From contig CM054057.1 of assembly GCA_028641055.1 (NCBI GenBank), positions 333,404,482 to 333,468,481 on the forward strand: a DNA stretch of 64,000 nucleotides, read 5' to 3'. Origin of the DNA: Alopecurus myosuroides. Taxonomy: Eukaryota > Streptophyta > Magnoliopsida > Poales > Poaceae. The notes beneath the pieces are model-generated. The model had not been told where the DNA came from and made no database searches. It saw only the letters and a program-made list of their open reading frames with translations. The first letter of the stretch is position 1. Every line of letters starts with the position of its first letter. Shown here one piece after another: positions 1 to 11,829 of the stretch. The position numbers and the translations under genes were made by a program.

Positions 1-388
1 TATTAGTCTTGGATGGGACGGTACATTAGCATAGGTTCACCCACACAACACTTATCAAAACACCAAAATTATTCAACTACATGGAACAAAAGCACTTGAC
101 AGAAACCTCCCTTGTGTCCTCGAGAACGTTTGTTAATTATAAGTAAACTCACCGGCTTGTCCTTTGCTGAAGAAAGGATTGGGCCACTTGCTGCAATTAT
201 TATTACCGCATTTTATTTACTCGCACTTTATTTATCTTCAATATCAAAAACCCTACAAATCTATTTTCCAGTATTTATAGTTATTCCTTCATCGAAACTG
301 CTTGTCAACACCTTCTACTCCTCGTTGGGTTCGACACTCTTATTTATCAAAAGTACTACGATACACCCCCTATACTTGTGGGTCATCA
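1..388 (+). repeat. 5' LTR of element A (3' part only)
   Basis: It matches 9239-9627 almost base for base and ends in ...GGGTCATCA just before the primer-binding site. The missing first part should be about 1.1 kb, judged from the complete 1495-base 3' LTR. A short open stretch at 112-417 is also present in the 3' LTR and is not a gene. Confidence 0.93.
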
Positions 389-399
389 AGACTATTTTC

Positions 400-414
400 T
401 GGCGCCGTTGTCGG
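400..414 (+). other. Primer-binding site of element A (tRNA-Asp type)
   Basis: TGGCGCCGTTGTCGG lies 11 bases after the LTR end. It matches the complement of the 3' end of plant tRNA-Asp, the usual Athila primer, apart from one apparent change (usual GTTGCCGG). Confidence 0.85.
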
Positions 415-489
415 TGAGTGAAGCGCTATTGGGAAGTGGAATTGATAAAGGAAGCTTCTGTTGTAAGGAAGCTACTGCTTTATTACGCT

Positions 490-2259
490 ATGTTTGAAAA
501 TCCTTTTGAGTCCTTATTTGCAGGCACTGCTGCCACTGCTAGGGTATTAAGTGACCCACCGCCTGATGATTTTGATCCCTATAAAATACCTATAAAGATC
601 GTTAAACATGTTATGGATAACTGCTATTCAGGTGATGGAAATGTCCATCCTGGTGACCATTTGATCTTTTTACATGAATTGTGCGAGTTGTTCAAATGTG
701 CAGGTATTACTATGAGCCAAGTGAAGAGGAAATTATTCTCTATATCATTGACAGGCTGAGCCGCTGAATGGTTCGAGCTGCTGAAAAATAGCCAGACTAT
801 TGAATGGGAGGAAATTGTAGCTCTCTTTTATTCTAAATTCTATCCTCCAAGTGAAATCCATAGAGATCGGAATTATATATATAATTTTTGGCCTCGTGAT
901 GGAGAGAGTATTTCCCAAGCATGGGGGAAATTGAAGTTACTAATGCTCAAATGCCCCATTCATGAGTTCCCCAGTAATATTGTTATTAATAATTTCGATG
1001 CAAGGCTTCCTCTTCATGATAAGGATTTATTGGATGCTTCTTGTTCTAGATCATTCACACGTATGAAGGATGAAGCTAAATGGGATCTTCTTGATCGTAT
1101 TCAAGAAAACACTAAAGCATGGGAGAATGACAAAGGTAGAAAGTCAGGTATAAATTATGACTATGAATGCATTAAAACCTTTATGTCATCTGAGGATTTT
1201 CATAATGTTAGTGTTGTTTATGGTCTTGATTCTCAAGTTGCTGCAAACTTATATAAGGCTTTTGCTTCTTACATTAATATTCCTAAAAAGGAATGGGATA
1301 AGTACCATGCACCTTATGAAGATACTATTAATTGTGTTCCTGCTAGATATATAGAAGTTCATACTGTTGATTCTATTATGCCTGAACCTTATATTGAGAA
1401 AGTGCATTTCCCTGCTAAGGTAAAAGAACACTCTATGTTAGCTAGTGTGATTAATAAAAGTGCAAAGAAGCTTGTAGAACCCGAGGTACAAATAACTGTA
1501 GAACCTACAGTAGCAATAGTAAAAGACCTTGTTTCTAAAAATGTAGAAGAGGGACACATTATATTTTGTGAAGATGCGTCTAATATTGTCTCTCATCCTA
1601 GTAAATCTAGCAAACCTAGTGTTCCTGTGCTATCTGTTAGGATATGTGATAATTGCTATTATGGTTTATGTGATATTGGTGCTAGTTCTAGTGCTATTCC
1701 TTATGAGCTGTATAAAGAAATCATGCATGAAATTGGTTCTTGTGAACTTGAAGACATTGATGTGATTATTCAACTTGCTAATAGGGAAACTATTTCTCCA
1801 ATTGGTTTTGTTAGAGATGTGGAGGTATTATGTGGTAAAACTAAATATCCTGCTGATTTTCTAGTACTAGGCACTTCTGCTAGTGATACTTGTCCTATCA
1901 TATTTGGTAGACCTTTCTTAAATACTTGTGGTGCTGTTATAGATTGTAAAAAGGATAAAATCCTTACAAAGTTTGACGGAGAATCTTATGAATTTAATTT
2001 CTCCAAATTTGCTAGAACACCCTATGAAGCTGAATTACCTAATGAAAATTATAGAGTTGAACAGTTGGCTGATATTGTTCTTGCTCCTAACAATCCTTTG
2101 CAGCAATACATGGAAGACCACGAAAGTGATGTCTTTATGGAAGAAAGGAATGAAATTGATGAGATTTTCCTACATCAGCCAACAATGCTAAAACATAATT
2201 TACCTGTGGAAGACTTGGGCACAACATTACCACCCAAGGAAGATCATGTTTTGATTTAA
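490..2259 (+). pseudogene. Gag-protease of element A, one internal stop
   Basis: The protein would form the capsid and the aspartic protease of the particle. The first ATG in frame is at 490 (MFENPFESL...), and the frame stays open to 2257-2259 except for TGA at 757-759, directly before the conserved AAEWFELL segment of the retrotransposon Gag domain. A CGA codon mutated to TGA would explain it. The protease lies near 1660-1720 with CDIGASSS, where D-I-G-A-S is the active-site loop. No CCHC zinc knuckle is evident. The frame leaves the pol frame at a T run near 2248-2252, where one lost T would separate Gag-protease from reverse transcriptase. Confidence 0.88.
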
Positions 2260-5200
2260 AGCCTTTGCCTGATAATCTTAAATATACTCATATTGATGAT
2301 AAGAAATTATATCATGTTATTATTATTTCTCAACTTTCCGATAAAGAAGAGGAGAGATTATTGGGGATATAGAAGAAACATAGAGGTGATATTGGTTATA
2401 CTCTTGATGATCTGAAGGGGATTTCTCCTGCTATATGTCAGCATGCTATTAATATTGAACCTGATGCAAAGCCAGTTGTTGAACATCAACGTCGTTTAAA
2501 TCCTAAAATGAAGGATGTGGTAAGAAATGAGGTATTGAAACTCCTTGATGCTGGCATTATTTATCCTATTGCTGATAGTAGATGGGTTAGTCATGTGCAT
2601 TGTGTTCCTAAGAAAGGAGGGATGCCTGGTGTGCCAAATGAAAATAATGAACCCATTCCTCAAAGAGTAGTAGTTGGTTATAGGATGTGCATTGATTTTA
2701 GGAAGGTTAACAAAGTCACTAAGAAAGATCATTATCCTTTGCCTTTTATCGATCAAATGTTAGAAAGGTTGTCTAAGAAAACTCATTTTCTGCTTTCTTG
2801 ATGGTTATTCTGGGTTTTCTCAAATTGCTGTAAAAAAAGCTTGATCAAGAGAAAACAACTTTCACTTCTCCCTATGGAACCTATGCTTATAGCTGTATGC
2901 CTTTTGGTTTATGTAATGCTCCTACTACTTTTCAAAGATGCATGTCTGCTATCTTCCATGGTTTTTGTGAAGAAATTGTGGAAGTTTTCATGGATGATTT
3001 CTCCTTCTATGGAACTTCTTTTGATAATTGTTTGCAGAATCTTGATAAAGTTTTGCAGAGATGTGAGGAGACTAATCTTGTTCTTAACTGGGAGAAATGT
3101 CATTTTATGGTTAACGAAGGAATTGTTCTTGGACATAAAATTTCTGAAAGAGGTATTGAAGTTGATATAGCTAAAGTTGAAGTTATTGAGAAAATGCCCT
3201 GTCCCAAGGTTGTCAAAGGTATTCATAGTATTCTTGGTCATGCTGGTTTCTATAGAAGGTTTATTAAAGATTTCTCTAAAATATTGAAGCCTCTTACTAA
3301 TCTTCTTCAAAAGGATGTACCTTTTGTTTTTTATGAAGATTGTAGAGAAGCTTTTGAAATTTTAAAGAAGGCTTTAATATTTGCCCCTATTGTTCAACCA
3401 CCTGATTGGAATTTACCGTTTGAAATTATGCGTGATGCTAGTGATTATGCTGTAGCTGCTGTTCTAGGACAGCAGATAGATAAGAAGTTAAATGTTATTC
3501 ATTATGCTAGTAAAACTCTCGATACTGCTCAAAAGTATTATGCTACCACTTAAAAAGAATTCCTAGCTGTAGTTTTTGCTTGTGATAAATTTAGGTAGTA
3601 TATTGTTGATTCTAAAGTTACTATTCATAGTGATCATGCTGCTATTAGGTACCTAATGGAAAAGAAAGATGCTAAGCCTAAGCTTATTAGATGGGTTCTT
3701 CTTTTACAAGAATTTGATTTACATATTGTGGATAGGAAGGGTGCTGAAAATCCTGTTGCTGATAATTTGACTAGATTAGAAAATATCCCTGATGACCCTA
3801 TTCCTGTTAATGATAGTTTTTCTAATGAACAGTTAGCTGCAATAAAAGTGAGCTCTCAAGAGAGTCCATGGTATGCTGATTATGCTAACTTTATTGTTTC
3901 GAAGTATTTGCCTCCTACCTTTACAGCTCAGCAAAGAAGAAAATTCTTCTATGATTTGAGGCATTATTTTTGGGATGACCCACACTTATATAAAGAAGGT
4001 GTTGATGGTATTATGAGAAGATGTGTTCCTGAAAATAAACAACGAGAGATATTGAGAAAATGTCATAGTAGTGCTTATGGAGGACATCATGCTAGAGATA
4101 GAACTGGACATAAGGTTCTACAATTAGGTTTTTATTGGCCTCCTCTCTTTAAAGATGCTAGAATTTTTTTTATCTTGTGATCAATGTCAAAGGGTTAGAA
4201 ATATTTCTAGACGTAATGAAATGCCTATGAATTATTCTCTTATTACTGAACCATTTGATTGTTGGGGTTTTGACTTTATGGGTCCTTTCCCTCCTTCACA
4301 AGGCTATACTCATATTCTAGTTGTTGTTGATTATGTTACTAAATGGGTAGAAGCTATACCTACTAAAAGTGCTAATGGTGAAACCTCATTAAAAATGCTT
4401 AAAGACATTATTTTCCCTAGGTTTGGTGTACCTAGATATCTTATGACTGATGGGGGTTCTCATTTTATTCATGGTGGTTTTAGAAAAATCCTTGCTAAAT
4501 ATGATGTTAATCATAGAATTGCTTCACCCTATCATCTTCAAACTAGTGGGAAAGTAGAATTATCAAATAGAGAGATCAAATCTATCTTGCAAAAGACTGT
4601 TAACAAATCTAGAAAAAATTGGGCTAAGAAATTAAATGATGCTTTGTGGTCTTATAGAACTGCTTATAAAAACCCCATGGGCATGTCTCCTTATAAAATG
4701 GTTTATGGAAAAGCTTGTCACTTGCCTCTAGAATTAGAACACAAAGCTTATTGGGCATTGAAAGACCTAAATAGAGATTTTAAACTTGCTGGTGAGAAAA
4801 GGTTGCTTGACTTAAGTTCTTTAGATGAATGGAGGAGTTAAGCATACGAAAATGCTAAGCTCTTTAAAGAGAAAGTTAAAAGGTGGCATGATAAGAGAAT
4901 TATTAAAAGATAATTTCATGTTGGTGAGAAAGTGCTATTGTATAGGTCTCGTCTCAGATTTTTTGCAGGAAAATTACTCTTGAGATGGGAAGGACCTTTT
5001 GTTATTGAAGAGGTATATCGTTTGGGGCAATTAAAATTGTTTCCCTAGAAAACAACACTTCACAATTGGTGAATGGCCAAAGACTCGATAATTATATCTC
5101 CGGAGATCCTTATAATGAAAATGTTGATTGTATTAAAGCCATGATCCTGGAGGAGTTTATTAAGAAGCATATTTCAGAAACTTGCAGAGTCGGTTTTCGA

Positions 5201-5287
5201 ATAGGTAACAGTTTTGGAAAGAAAATGTTCGCGAAACATCTTCCAACTTATATTTTTATTGTTTTAGGAAAATATGAAAAATTATGA
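2253..5287 (+). pseudogene. Pol of element A (RT, RNase H, integrase), several frameshifts and stops
   Basis: Reverse transcriptase starts near 2253 (FDLKPLPDNLKY) and runs through RNase H to an integrase ending near 4910, with a tail to 5287. Stops are TAG 2370-2372, TAA 3551-3553, TAG 3596-3598, TAA 4839-4841 and TAA 4911-4913. Frame changes occur near 2790-2800, at the A7 run 2832-2838 and at the T8 run near 4165. Key residues are still readable: FMDD at 2987-2998, integrase Asp at 4272-4274 (GFDFMGP), Asp at 4449-4451 (MTDGG) and Glu at 4557-4559, with the 35-residue D-E spacing. The element died mainly by homopolymer indels and nonsense changes, not by loss of catalytic residues. Confidence 0.9.
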
Positions 5288-5543
5288 GCCGGAAACGAGG
5301 CAGAGACGGAGCCCGGAGGCTCCACACCATAGGGTGGCGCGGGCCCACCCCTGGCCGCGCCAGCCCATGGTGTGGGCGCCCCGGAGCCCCTCTCTGATTC
5401 GTTTTCGACCTCGACTTTCCTTTCATTATGAAGCTCTTATCTATATAATCCCTCGGATCCCCCGAGGTCCGTATATCGTTTTCTTGTCGTGTTTCTGTTT
5501 CGAGCTGTTTCTGCCAGGATCTGTTTTCGGTTTTAGAAGCATC

Positions 5544-6083
5544 ATGGTTTCCGCCAACGACAACAAGGGGAAGGGACCGAAGGAAGATGATTTCCAAGAG
5601 CGGGAGTAGGAGGAAGAGATCGAGAGAGGAGCTGAAGGAGATGTAGAAGAAAACCCACGAGTGCATCCACGTGCCACCATCGCAAGCATTGGGGTAATTG
5701 CAAAACCTCACAAGCAAACGGCAAGGAAGAACACTGGATGGAGGGCCCGATGTCACGTTTTATCCCCAGATATTCCACTTTCAAATATTAAGAGACCTTT
5801 CCATACTTTAATTCATGAATATCAATATATGAGGGTACCACAGTCAAGGTTGCCTTCTTGCTGGGATATGGACTATTCTAACCATGCAGATAGAGAGAGC
5901 TCTCCACCTAAGAAAGAGTGGGAGAAAAATCTTGGTGGCTGGGATTCACAGTCCGACAGGCATGCAAACTGTACTGATCGCAATACAGAGGTGATGCGTA
6001 TGCTTATGTTCGCGATTGAAGATCTGAAGAAATCAATTGATAAGCTCATTGAGAAGGAATCACCACCACCACCAAAGAATTAA
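5544..6083 (+). pseudogene. Extra ORF downstream of integrase in element A, function unknown
   Basis: An ATG at 5544 (MVSANDNKGKG...) opens a frame that closes at 6081-6083, 179 codons, broken only by TAG at 5607-5609. The N-terminus is charged and rich in Lys and Glu. The C-terminus has a short amphipathic, possibly coiled-coil segment (EVMRMLMFAIEDLKKSIDKL). Position matches the third ORF of Athila-type elements, sometimes called env-like, but no signal peptide or membrane segment is visible, so an envelope role is not supported. The sequence before it (5290-5540) is GC-rich and noncoding. Confidence 0.6.
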
Positions 6084-8132
6084 TTCGTCATTGGGTTTGG
6101 CATCCCCTCGGCTTGTTCCAAGCTCGAGGGGAGTGTCGCGGTATCACATCACTATCTTTCATCTTTTACTTTTTCAGTAGAGTCATATCATGAGTAGAGA
6201 AGTTATCATATAGGATGGTTTGCATTATGGAAGTGTCTCTCCCTAGTTGGTTATCGTTGTATCTGTTGGTGTGAGTTGCCGGTTTGAACTATTAATGAGA
6301 AGTTTCATCATTTACTTTCTGCGCATATTATTTTAGTTTTCAATTTATGTCATATGGTTGAGCTTGTTATTATTATTTGGTATCACTCTAGAGATCATCA
6401 AGTTAATCTAGTTGGTTTTGGCAAACTTAGCTTGGGTCAGCAGAAATAATAATTTGAGATGCTAATATAAGAAAGAGGAATTTGCCTATTAGCTCGTAAA
6501 CTTAGTATTCACATGTTAAGATCGATTGGGATTTCAATGAAGATTGCATGATTGGTTTCATCATATATATATACTAGAAGGATACCCCGCGCGTTGCTAC
6601 GGGGATCGCTTTAGAAATTACAATTGATCATAGTATATATTTTAAATTATTAATATGAATAATTGGATGGTTAGAAATGGATCATGTGTAAACAAAAATT
6701 TATAAGATATGTGATACATTATTTTTTCCAAATAAATATGCAAAATTAAATTGATGATAGTATATACATATTTTAAATTATTAATGTACATAATTGGATG
6801 GTTAAATAAATAAGTGATGTGTAATTTGCATGTACTGATTAATAGATATTAGTGAAGATGACATGGAAAATTGATTGGCTAGGAGAATAGATGATGTGGA
6901 TAGCTTGCATGTTAAGATAGAAAAATAATTAATGCATATTAGTGGGGTTTTGTTTTATAAGAAGTATAGATAGATTTGTTTGTTTTCCCTCAACTCTTAT
7001 GCTTGCAACCCAACCTTGCTAGCCAAAAACCATGTACTGAGAGGGAATGCTTCTCGTGCATCCACAACCTTGAGCCCCAAAACCTTGCCATTGTGTACAC
7101 CATACCTACCTACATGTGGTATTTAACTGCCACTCCAAGTAAATTGCTCATGTGCTACCTTTAAAACTTTCAAAATTATTCCTGTTTTGTGCCCCTGTTT
7201 TAGCTCATGAGGACGTAAATAGAGAATCTTTATCTCACTTGTTGATTGGACTTCAAACACCTAGACTAGTGGCTTCATCCTCTTATCCAAATGCTAGAAG
7301 AGTTGGCAACGGGGTGCCTAGCCCCAAAACTAGTACACAAATTCTCTTCACTATTGTTTTTCCCTAATTTATCAGTCAAAGCATAATTGTGTAAACAAAA
7401 GAGAATGAGGGATGACCTTCTACACCAGTTGTGTCCCTCATATGGGAGCCGCTCTTATGAAGTCTAGTTGTCTTGTGATGTACTGTATTGTCTATTTACC
7501 ATTCGTTGACATAAGCATACACCTCTCTTAAAAATGTTTTCAATACCTCTGTTTAATAAAATAAAAGCTCTAGCACATGAGTGATCCATGCTTCCCTCTG
7601 CGAAGGCCTTTCTTTTACTTTCATGTTGAGTCAGTAAACCCATTTCTCTTTGTCTCCAACAAGCATTTGATTTGTTGTGATCTCACCATCTATATGTTGA
7701 TTTATTCAATCATGTTTTCTATCCTTCTTTGTTCAACACATGCTTTATTATCTGAATGAATATTACTTGAAAATCTATGAATCATTGTAAAAGAATTGCT
7801 ATAATTAAACATGTTAAGCTCTACAAAATGGTCCTTATTATAAAGACTTCACCTAAGATAAGCAGGATATCATTAAATGTTCTCTAACCAAGAATGAAGT
7901 TTTCCATTACCAATTTTGATTCTCTCTTTTGCATCTTTGTTTGTGACTCTCATTACTCGTTTCAAGTTAGGTTATATGAGAGGAAGTTGTTGTCTATAAT
8001 GATTGGTGCATAGAGAGATGTGATGCTTCTTGCCCGTATTTTATTTATCGACTCTTCACTCCATAAACCTGTGGTCATGCTTTCTGAGTTCAGTTTCGCT
8101 TGGGGACAAGCGAGGTCTAAGCTTGGGGGAGT
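6084..8132 (+). other. 3' noncoding region and polypurine tract of element A
   Basis: There is no coding potential beyond short chance frames. The stretch holds the Helitron at 6574-6974 and two blocks (about 7030-7215 and 7500-7635) that recur in element E near 49950-50140 and 50427-50563. A purine-rich run (AAGCTTGGGGGAG, 8119-8131) immediately before the 3' LTR is the expected plus-strand primer. Confidence 0.8.
6574..6974 (-). mobile_element. Small non-autonomous Helitron
   Basis: Read on the minus strand, the element begins TCTATCTATACTTC at 6974 and ends ...CTAG at 6574. A GC-rich hairpin lies eleven bases inside the 3' end: on the plus strand arms CCCCG at 6585-6589 and CGGGG at 6600-6604. 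The flanking bases are A and T, the known Helitron target dinucleotide. Start TC, end CTRR, subterminal hairpin and A|T insertion are the family hallmarks. It is about 400 bases long, AT-rich and codes for nothing. The 5' end could alternatively lie at 6970, since GA followed by T occurs there too. Confidence 0.75.
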
Positions 8133-9627
8133 TGATACGTCCATTTTGCATCACTATTTTATATCATAATTTTGTGTTATTCATCGATATATTTCATGTT
8201 CTGATGCACCTCTTATGTTATTTTATCTTATTTTTCATGTTTTATAATTTTTGTAGAATAAACACCGGGACCAGGAAGCACCGCCGGGATACCATATTTC
8301 AGAAGATCGGAAGAAGAAGTGGGACACCGGGGGTGTCCTAAAAGTCCATAGGAAGAACACAGCCAGAAGAAGAGCCATAGAGGGGCCACCATGGGCCCAC
8401 ACCATGGGGTGGCGCCCCCTTGGCCGCGCCACCTATCGGTGTGGCCACCCTGACCCACCTCTGGGGGATATTTTTGGCGTGCTTGTCCCCCAGGAAATCC
8501 TAAGCCTCATTCCATCTTCTAAGAATTATTCCGCCGCCGCCTCGGGGCGGAAAACACCCGAGAGAGAAAAGCTCTCTTGTAGGGAGAAATCTGCCGGGGA
8601 AATTCCTCTCCGGAGAGGGGAAATCACCGCCATTGTCACCGTCATCACTCGGGCATCATCAAGATCGTCATCATCATCATCATTACCACCAGCACCATCA
8701 CCCTCATCATCCACCTTCATCCCGCTGTAACAATTAGGGGCCTCTATCGTTGTTTTGCATTAGATCTCTCTCCTCGTGTGGATTACTTGTTAGTAGTTGA
8801 TGCTTGTGAGATTTATCGGTGTTTGCACTTTATGCCAAGATTGTTATCATCCATTATATCACCTCTGATTATGATCCATATGATGTCTTGTGAGTAGTTT
8901 GTGTTGTTGTTGAGGACATGGGAGAAGTCAGGTTGTTAGTAGTGGAGTAATGTTGAATACTATTTAATGTTTGATATTTAAGTTGTGGTGTTATTCTCCT
9001 AGTGGTGTCATGTGAACGTCGAATACATGATACTTCACCATTTATGGGCCTAGGGGGATGCATCATGTATTTGGCTACTATTTGTGGGGTTGCCGGAGTG
9101 ACAGAAACCTAAACCCCCATTAGGAAACCATTACACGAGGGAGCGTAGGATCCCGGAGTTTAAAGTTGTGGTTAGATTTATTTCTTAATTACTTTCTTGT
9201 AGTTGCGGATGCTTGAAAGGGGTATAATCACAAGTATGTATTAGTCTTGGATGGGACGGTACATTAGCATAGGTTCACCCACACAACACTTGTCAAAACA
9301 CCAAAATTATTCAACTGGATGGAACAAAAGCACTTGACAGAAACCTCCCTTGTGTCCTCGAGAACGTTTGTTAATCATAAGTAAACTCACCGGCTTGTCC
9401 TTTGCTGAAGAAAGGATTGGGCCACTTGCTGCAATTATTATTACTGCATTTTATTTACTCTCATTTTATTTATCTGCAATATCAAAAACCCCTACAAATC
9501 TATTTTCCAGTAGTTACAGTTATTCCTTCATCGAAACTGCTTATCAACACCTTCTTCTCCTCGTTGGGTTCGACACTCTTATTTATCGAAAGTACTACGA
9601 TACACCCCCTATACTTGTGGGTCATCA
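8133..9627 (+). repeat. 3' LTR of element A (complete, 1495 bases)
   Basis: It begins TGATACGTCC directly after the polypurine tract and ends GTCATCA, with TG...CA termini. The right end matches the window's first 388 bases. The flank AGAGC (9628-9632) should be one copy of the 5-base target duplication, with the other left of the window. Confidence 0.93.
8664..8713 (+). repeat. ATC/CAT-rich microsatellite inside the 3' LTR of A
   Basis: An imperfect trinucleotide run (CATCATCATCATCATTACCACCAG...) of about 50 bases. It produces chance Ser-, His- and Asp-rich frames in several readings that are not genes. Confidence 0.7.
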
Positions 9628-9628
9628 A

Positions 9629-10191
9629 GAGCTGCTCTGCATACTAATCAGTCTTCTTCTGTTCAAGTATCTGAACTTGTTCCTCTGACCCTTGTTTTAT
9701 CACCTGCAATGATTGATTACCTAAATGTCTTGCATTATGGACATGTCAATGATGAGGCTGTTGTCACTCTCCCTGATATTGTTGACTTGGTGAGCACTGA
9801 ACTTGGTTTTGTGTTTTATTCTCCCCCGAGTGCTTATACTGAACTTCTACAGAGTGGCCAGGATACTGCACCTCCGAGTAATACATTCACTTTCGCAGCT
9901 GCCTCCAGTTCTGCATAGAGGATCATGACACATGCGATGGTCCGTGCGAGTAAGATTATTCCTCCTCCTGTGGCTAATCTTGTTAGACGTTGCACTCGTA
10001 ACAATAATGATGGTTTTATGCACATGGCACTTCCAGATCGTACACCGCGACACCGCAGTTCTTCGGTGGCCAGAGCTATGACCCCGGCGCACATGCAGAG
10101 ATCCGAGATGCAACGTATTGGCATTGATGAATGTGGCCTAGCTCCTGAAGATGTCTCTGGGGAGCGTCTGCTCCAGGACCGTGCATCCTAG
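9629..10191 (+). pseudogene. C-terminal part of LINE ORF1, one internal stop
   Basis: The frame is open from the junction with element A to TAG 10189-10191, apart from TAG at 9916-9918. It is rich in Ser and Pro and ends in a basic, Arg-rich segment (VRRCTRNNNDGFMHMALPD...). I recognise it as resembling the ORF1 C-terminus of grass LINEs. ORF1 proteins bind the element RNA. The N-terminal half is absent because element A inserted upstream. Confidence 0.6.
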
Positions 10192-10470
10192 TTGCTATGA
10201 GTTTTTCAATTTATGGACTATGAGGGCGACACGGTTATGGGGTTTATCTGTCTTAGGTTTCCAATGGATTGCTATTCGTGCTATGTCAGTTTGGGTCGTT
10301 TGTACTGATCTTATCAGTTATCTATACTTATGTTAGTGGTTTTATGTGTTGGTATGTGTGGATTTTTACCTATGTTGGTATTTGTGTTGTGCCTCCTGTC
10401 TCTCTGTGGATCTATGTCCTGTTGATCTCACATTTACCGCCACTCCTTATTAATGATTCCATCACACTTT

Positions 10471-11829
10471 GATCTCAAGTTTTGGCGTGTTCTATGTTGG
10501 AATGTTCGGGGGCTTAATAGTCCTGAAAAATGACCACTCATATTTAATAAAATTGAGGAGATCATGGCGAACATTATTTGTTTTCAGAAAACCAAAAAGG
10601 GGATCTTTGACACCCAATTCATCAAAAAAATTGCTCCTGAGTGTTTTGATCGTTTTGAGTTTATTCCTTCGGATGGGGCTTCAGGAGGTATACTTATTCT
10701 ATGGATTGGTGGTCAATTTTAGGGTCAATTATTACTATCTGAGCAATTTGGGATCGTCATCCTTTTCACCTCACAACATTCGATGGATACTTTTCATCTT
10801 GCGGTGGTTTATGGACCATGTGAGGGGTTTGCTAGACTGAACTTTGTGGCTTGGCTCTTTAGTCTGGAGATTCAAGACGATGTTGTATGGTTACTCCTAG
10901 GTTACTTTAATTTCTATCGCTTCTCGGACAGTAGGAACAAGCCAGGGGCCAATATTGATAACATGGAAACATTTAATGAGGTGATTAGCTATCACTGTGT
11001 TATTGAATTACCTATTAAGGGTAGGAACCATACATGGAGTAACATGCAGATAGATCTGTTGCTCACTCAATTGGACTGGGTTTTTCACTTTGTTTGCATG
11101 GACTACTAAGTTCTCTAATTCTATGGTCACTCCATTAGCGAGACCCACATCCGATCACATTCCTTGTGTCGTCTCTATTGGTACCTCGATCCCCAAAGCC
11201 GAAGTTTTTCGATTTGAAAATTATTGGATTCGGATGCCTGGTTTTTTGAGACTGGAGAACTATCTGGAATATTCATTGTCCCGGGGATAGTACAAAATGT
11301 ATCTCTTCCAAGTTGAAGCTTCTTAGGAGGGGTTTAAGGAAATGGAGCAGAGTCTTTTGATACTAAATTTATTGGTAGCTAATTGTAACAAAAACAATCC
11401 TCTTTTTGGATTCTATGGAAGATGAGAGACCTCTTATTTTACCAGAGTGGAACTTTTGCATATTAAGGATCAAATCGCCCATCTCCTCCATTGTAAGATG
11501 GATTAATGGAGGAATAGATGCACGACCCAATGGGCTAAGCATGGTAGTGAGAATTCGGCCTTTTCCACTCTATGGAGACTGTCAGATATCGTTGTAATAA
11601 CATTGCTTCATTAGCGAGAGAGGATGGATCACTTGCGATTGATCACCATGAGAAGGCGGCTTTGCTCCGGGGCACTTTCCAAGCTAGGTTGGGAGCATGC
11701 ATTGGCATTGATCAATCATTCGATTTTGAGGGCATATTGCCACGTCATATTGATCTTAAATGTTTTTCTCGGCCATTTTCGACGAAAGAGATTGACGATA
11801 TGGTTAAGGATCTGCCGATTGATAAGGCT
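10471..11829 (+). pseudogene. LINE ORF2 part 1: endonuclease and start of reverse transcriptase
   Basis: The frame starts DLKFWRVLCWNVRGLN at 10471, the usual start of an endonuclease/exonuclease/phosphatase domain. Conserved pieces follow: DGASGGILILW, VYGPC, GRNHTWSNMQ, and the ARPTSDHIPC block near 11130-11165. Stops include TGA 10531-10533 and TAG 10720-10722. At the GDFN motif the sequence reads GYFN (Tyr codon 10903-10905), so a metal-binding Asp is gone. From 11572 the N-terminal part of the reverse transcriptase is readable up to the insertion site at 11829. Confidence 0.85.

Larger units (their letters stand above)
1..9627 (+). mobile_element. Element A: Athila-like Ty3/gypsy LTR retrotransposon, 5' end outside window
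   Basis: The first 388 bases are repeated at 9239-9627, marking the two LTRs of one element whose left end lies outside the window. The order is LTR, tRNA-Asp primer site, gag-protease, reverse transcriptase-RNase H-integrase, an extra ORF, a long noncoding stretch, polypurine tract, LTR. This order, the primer site and the extra ORF after integrase fit the Athila lineage. The LTR start TGATACGTCCATTTTG resembles Triticeae WHAM/Sabrina-type elements (family name from memory). The two LTR pieces differ at about 15 of 388 positions by hand count. Coding regions carry stops and frameshifts, so this copy is dead. Its right end abuts LINE C, into which it appears to have inserted. Confidence 0.9.

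Noticed and set aside
112..417. Frame of 101 codons at the window start, echoed at 9350-9688
   Set aside because: It lies within the LTR of element A, starts from a non-ATG codon, and the two copies diverge by a frameshift.
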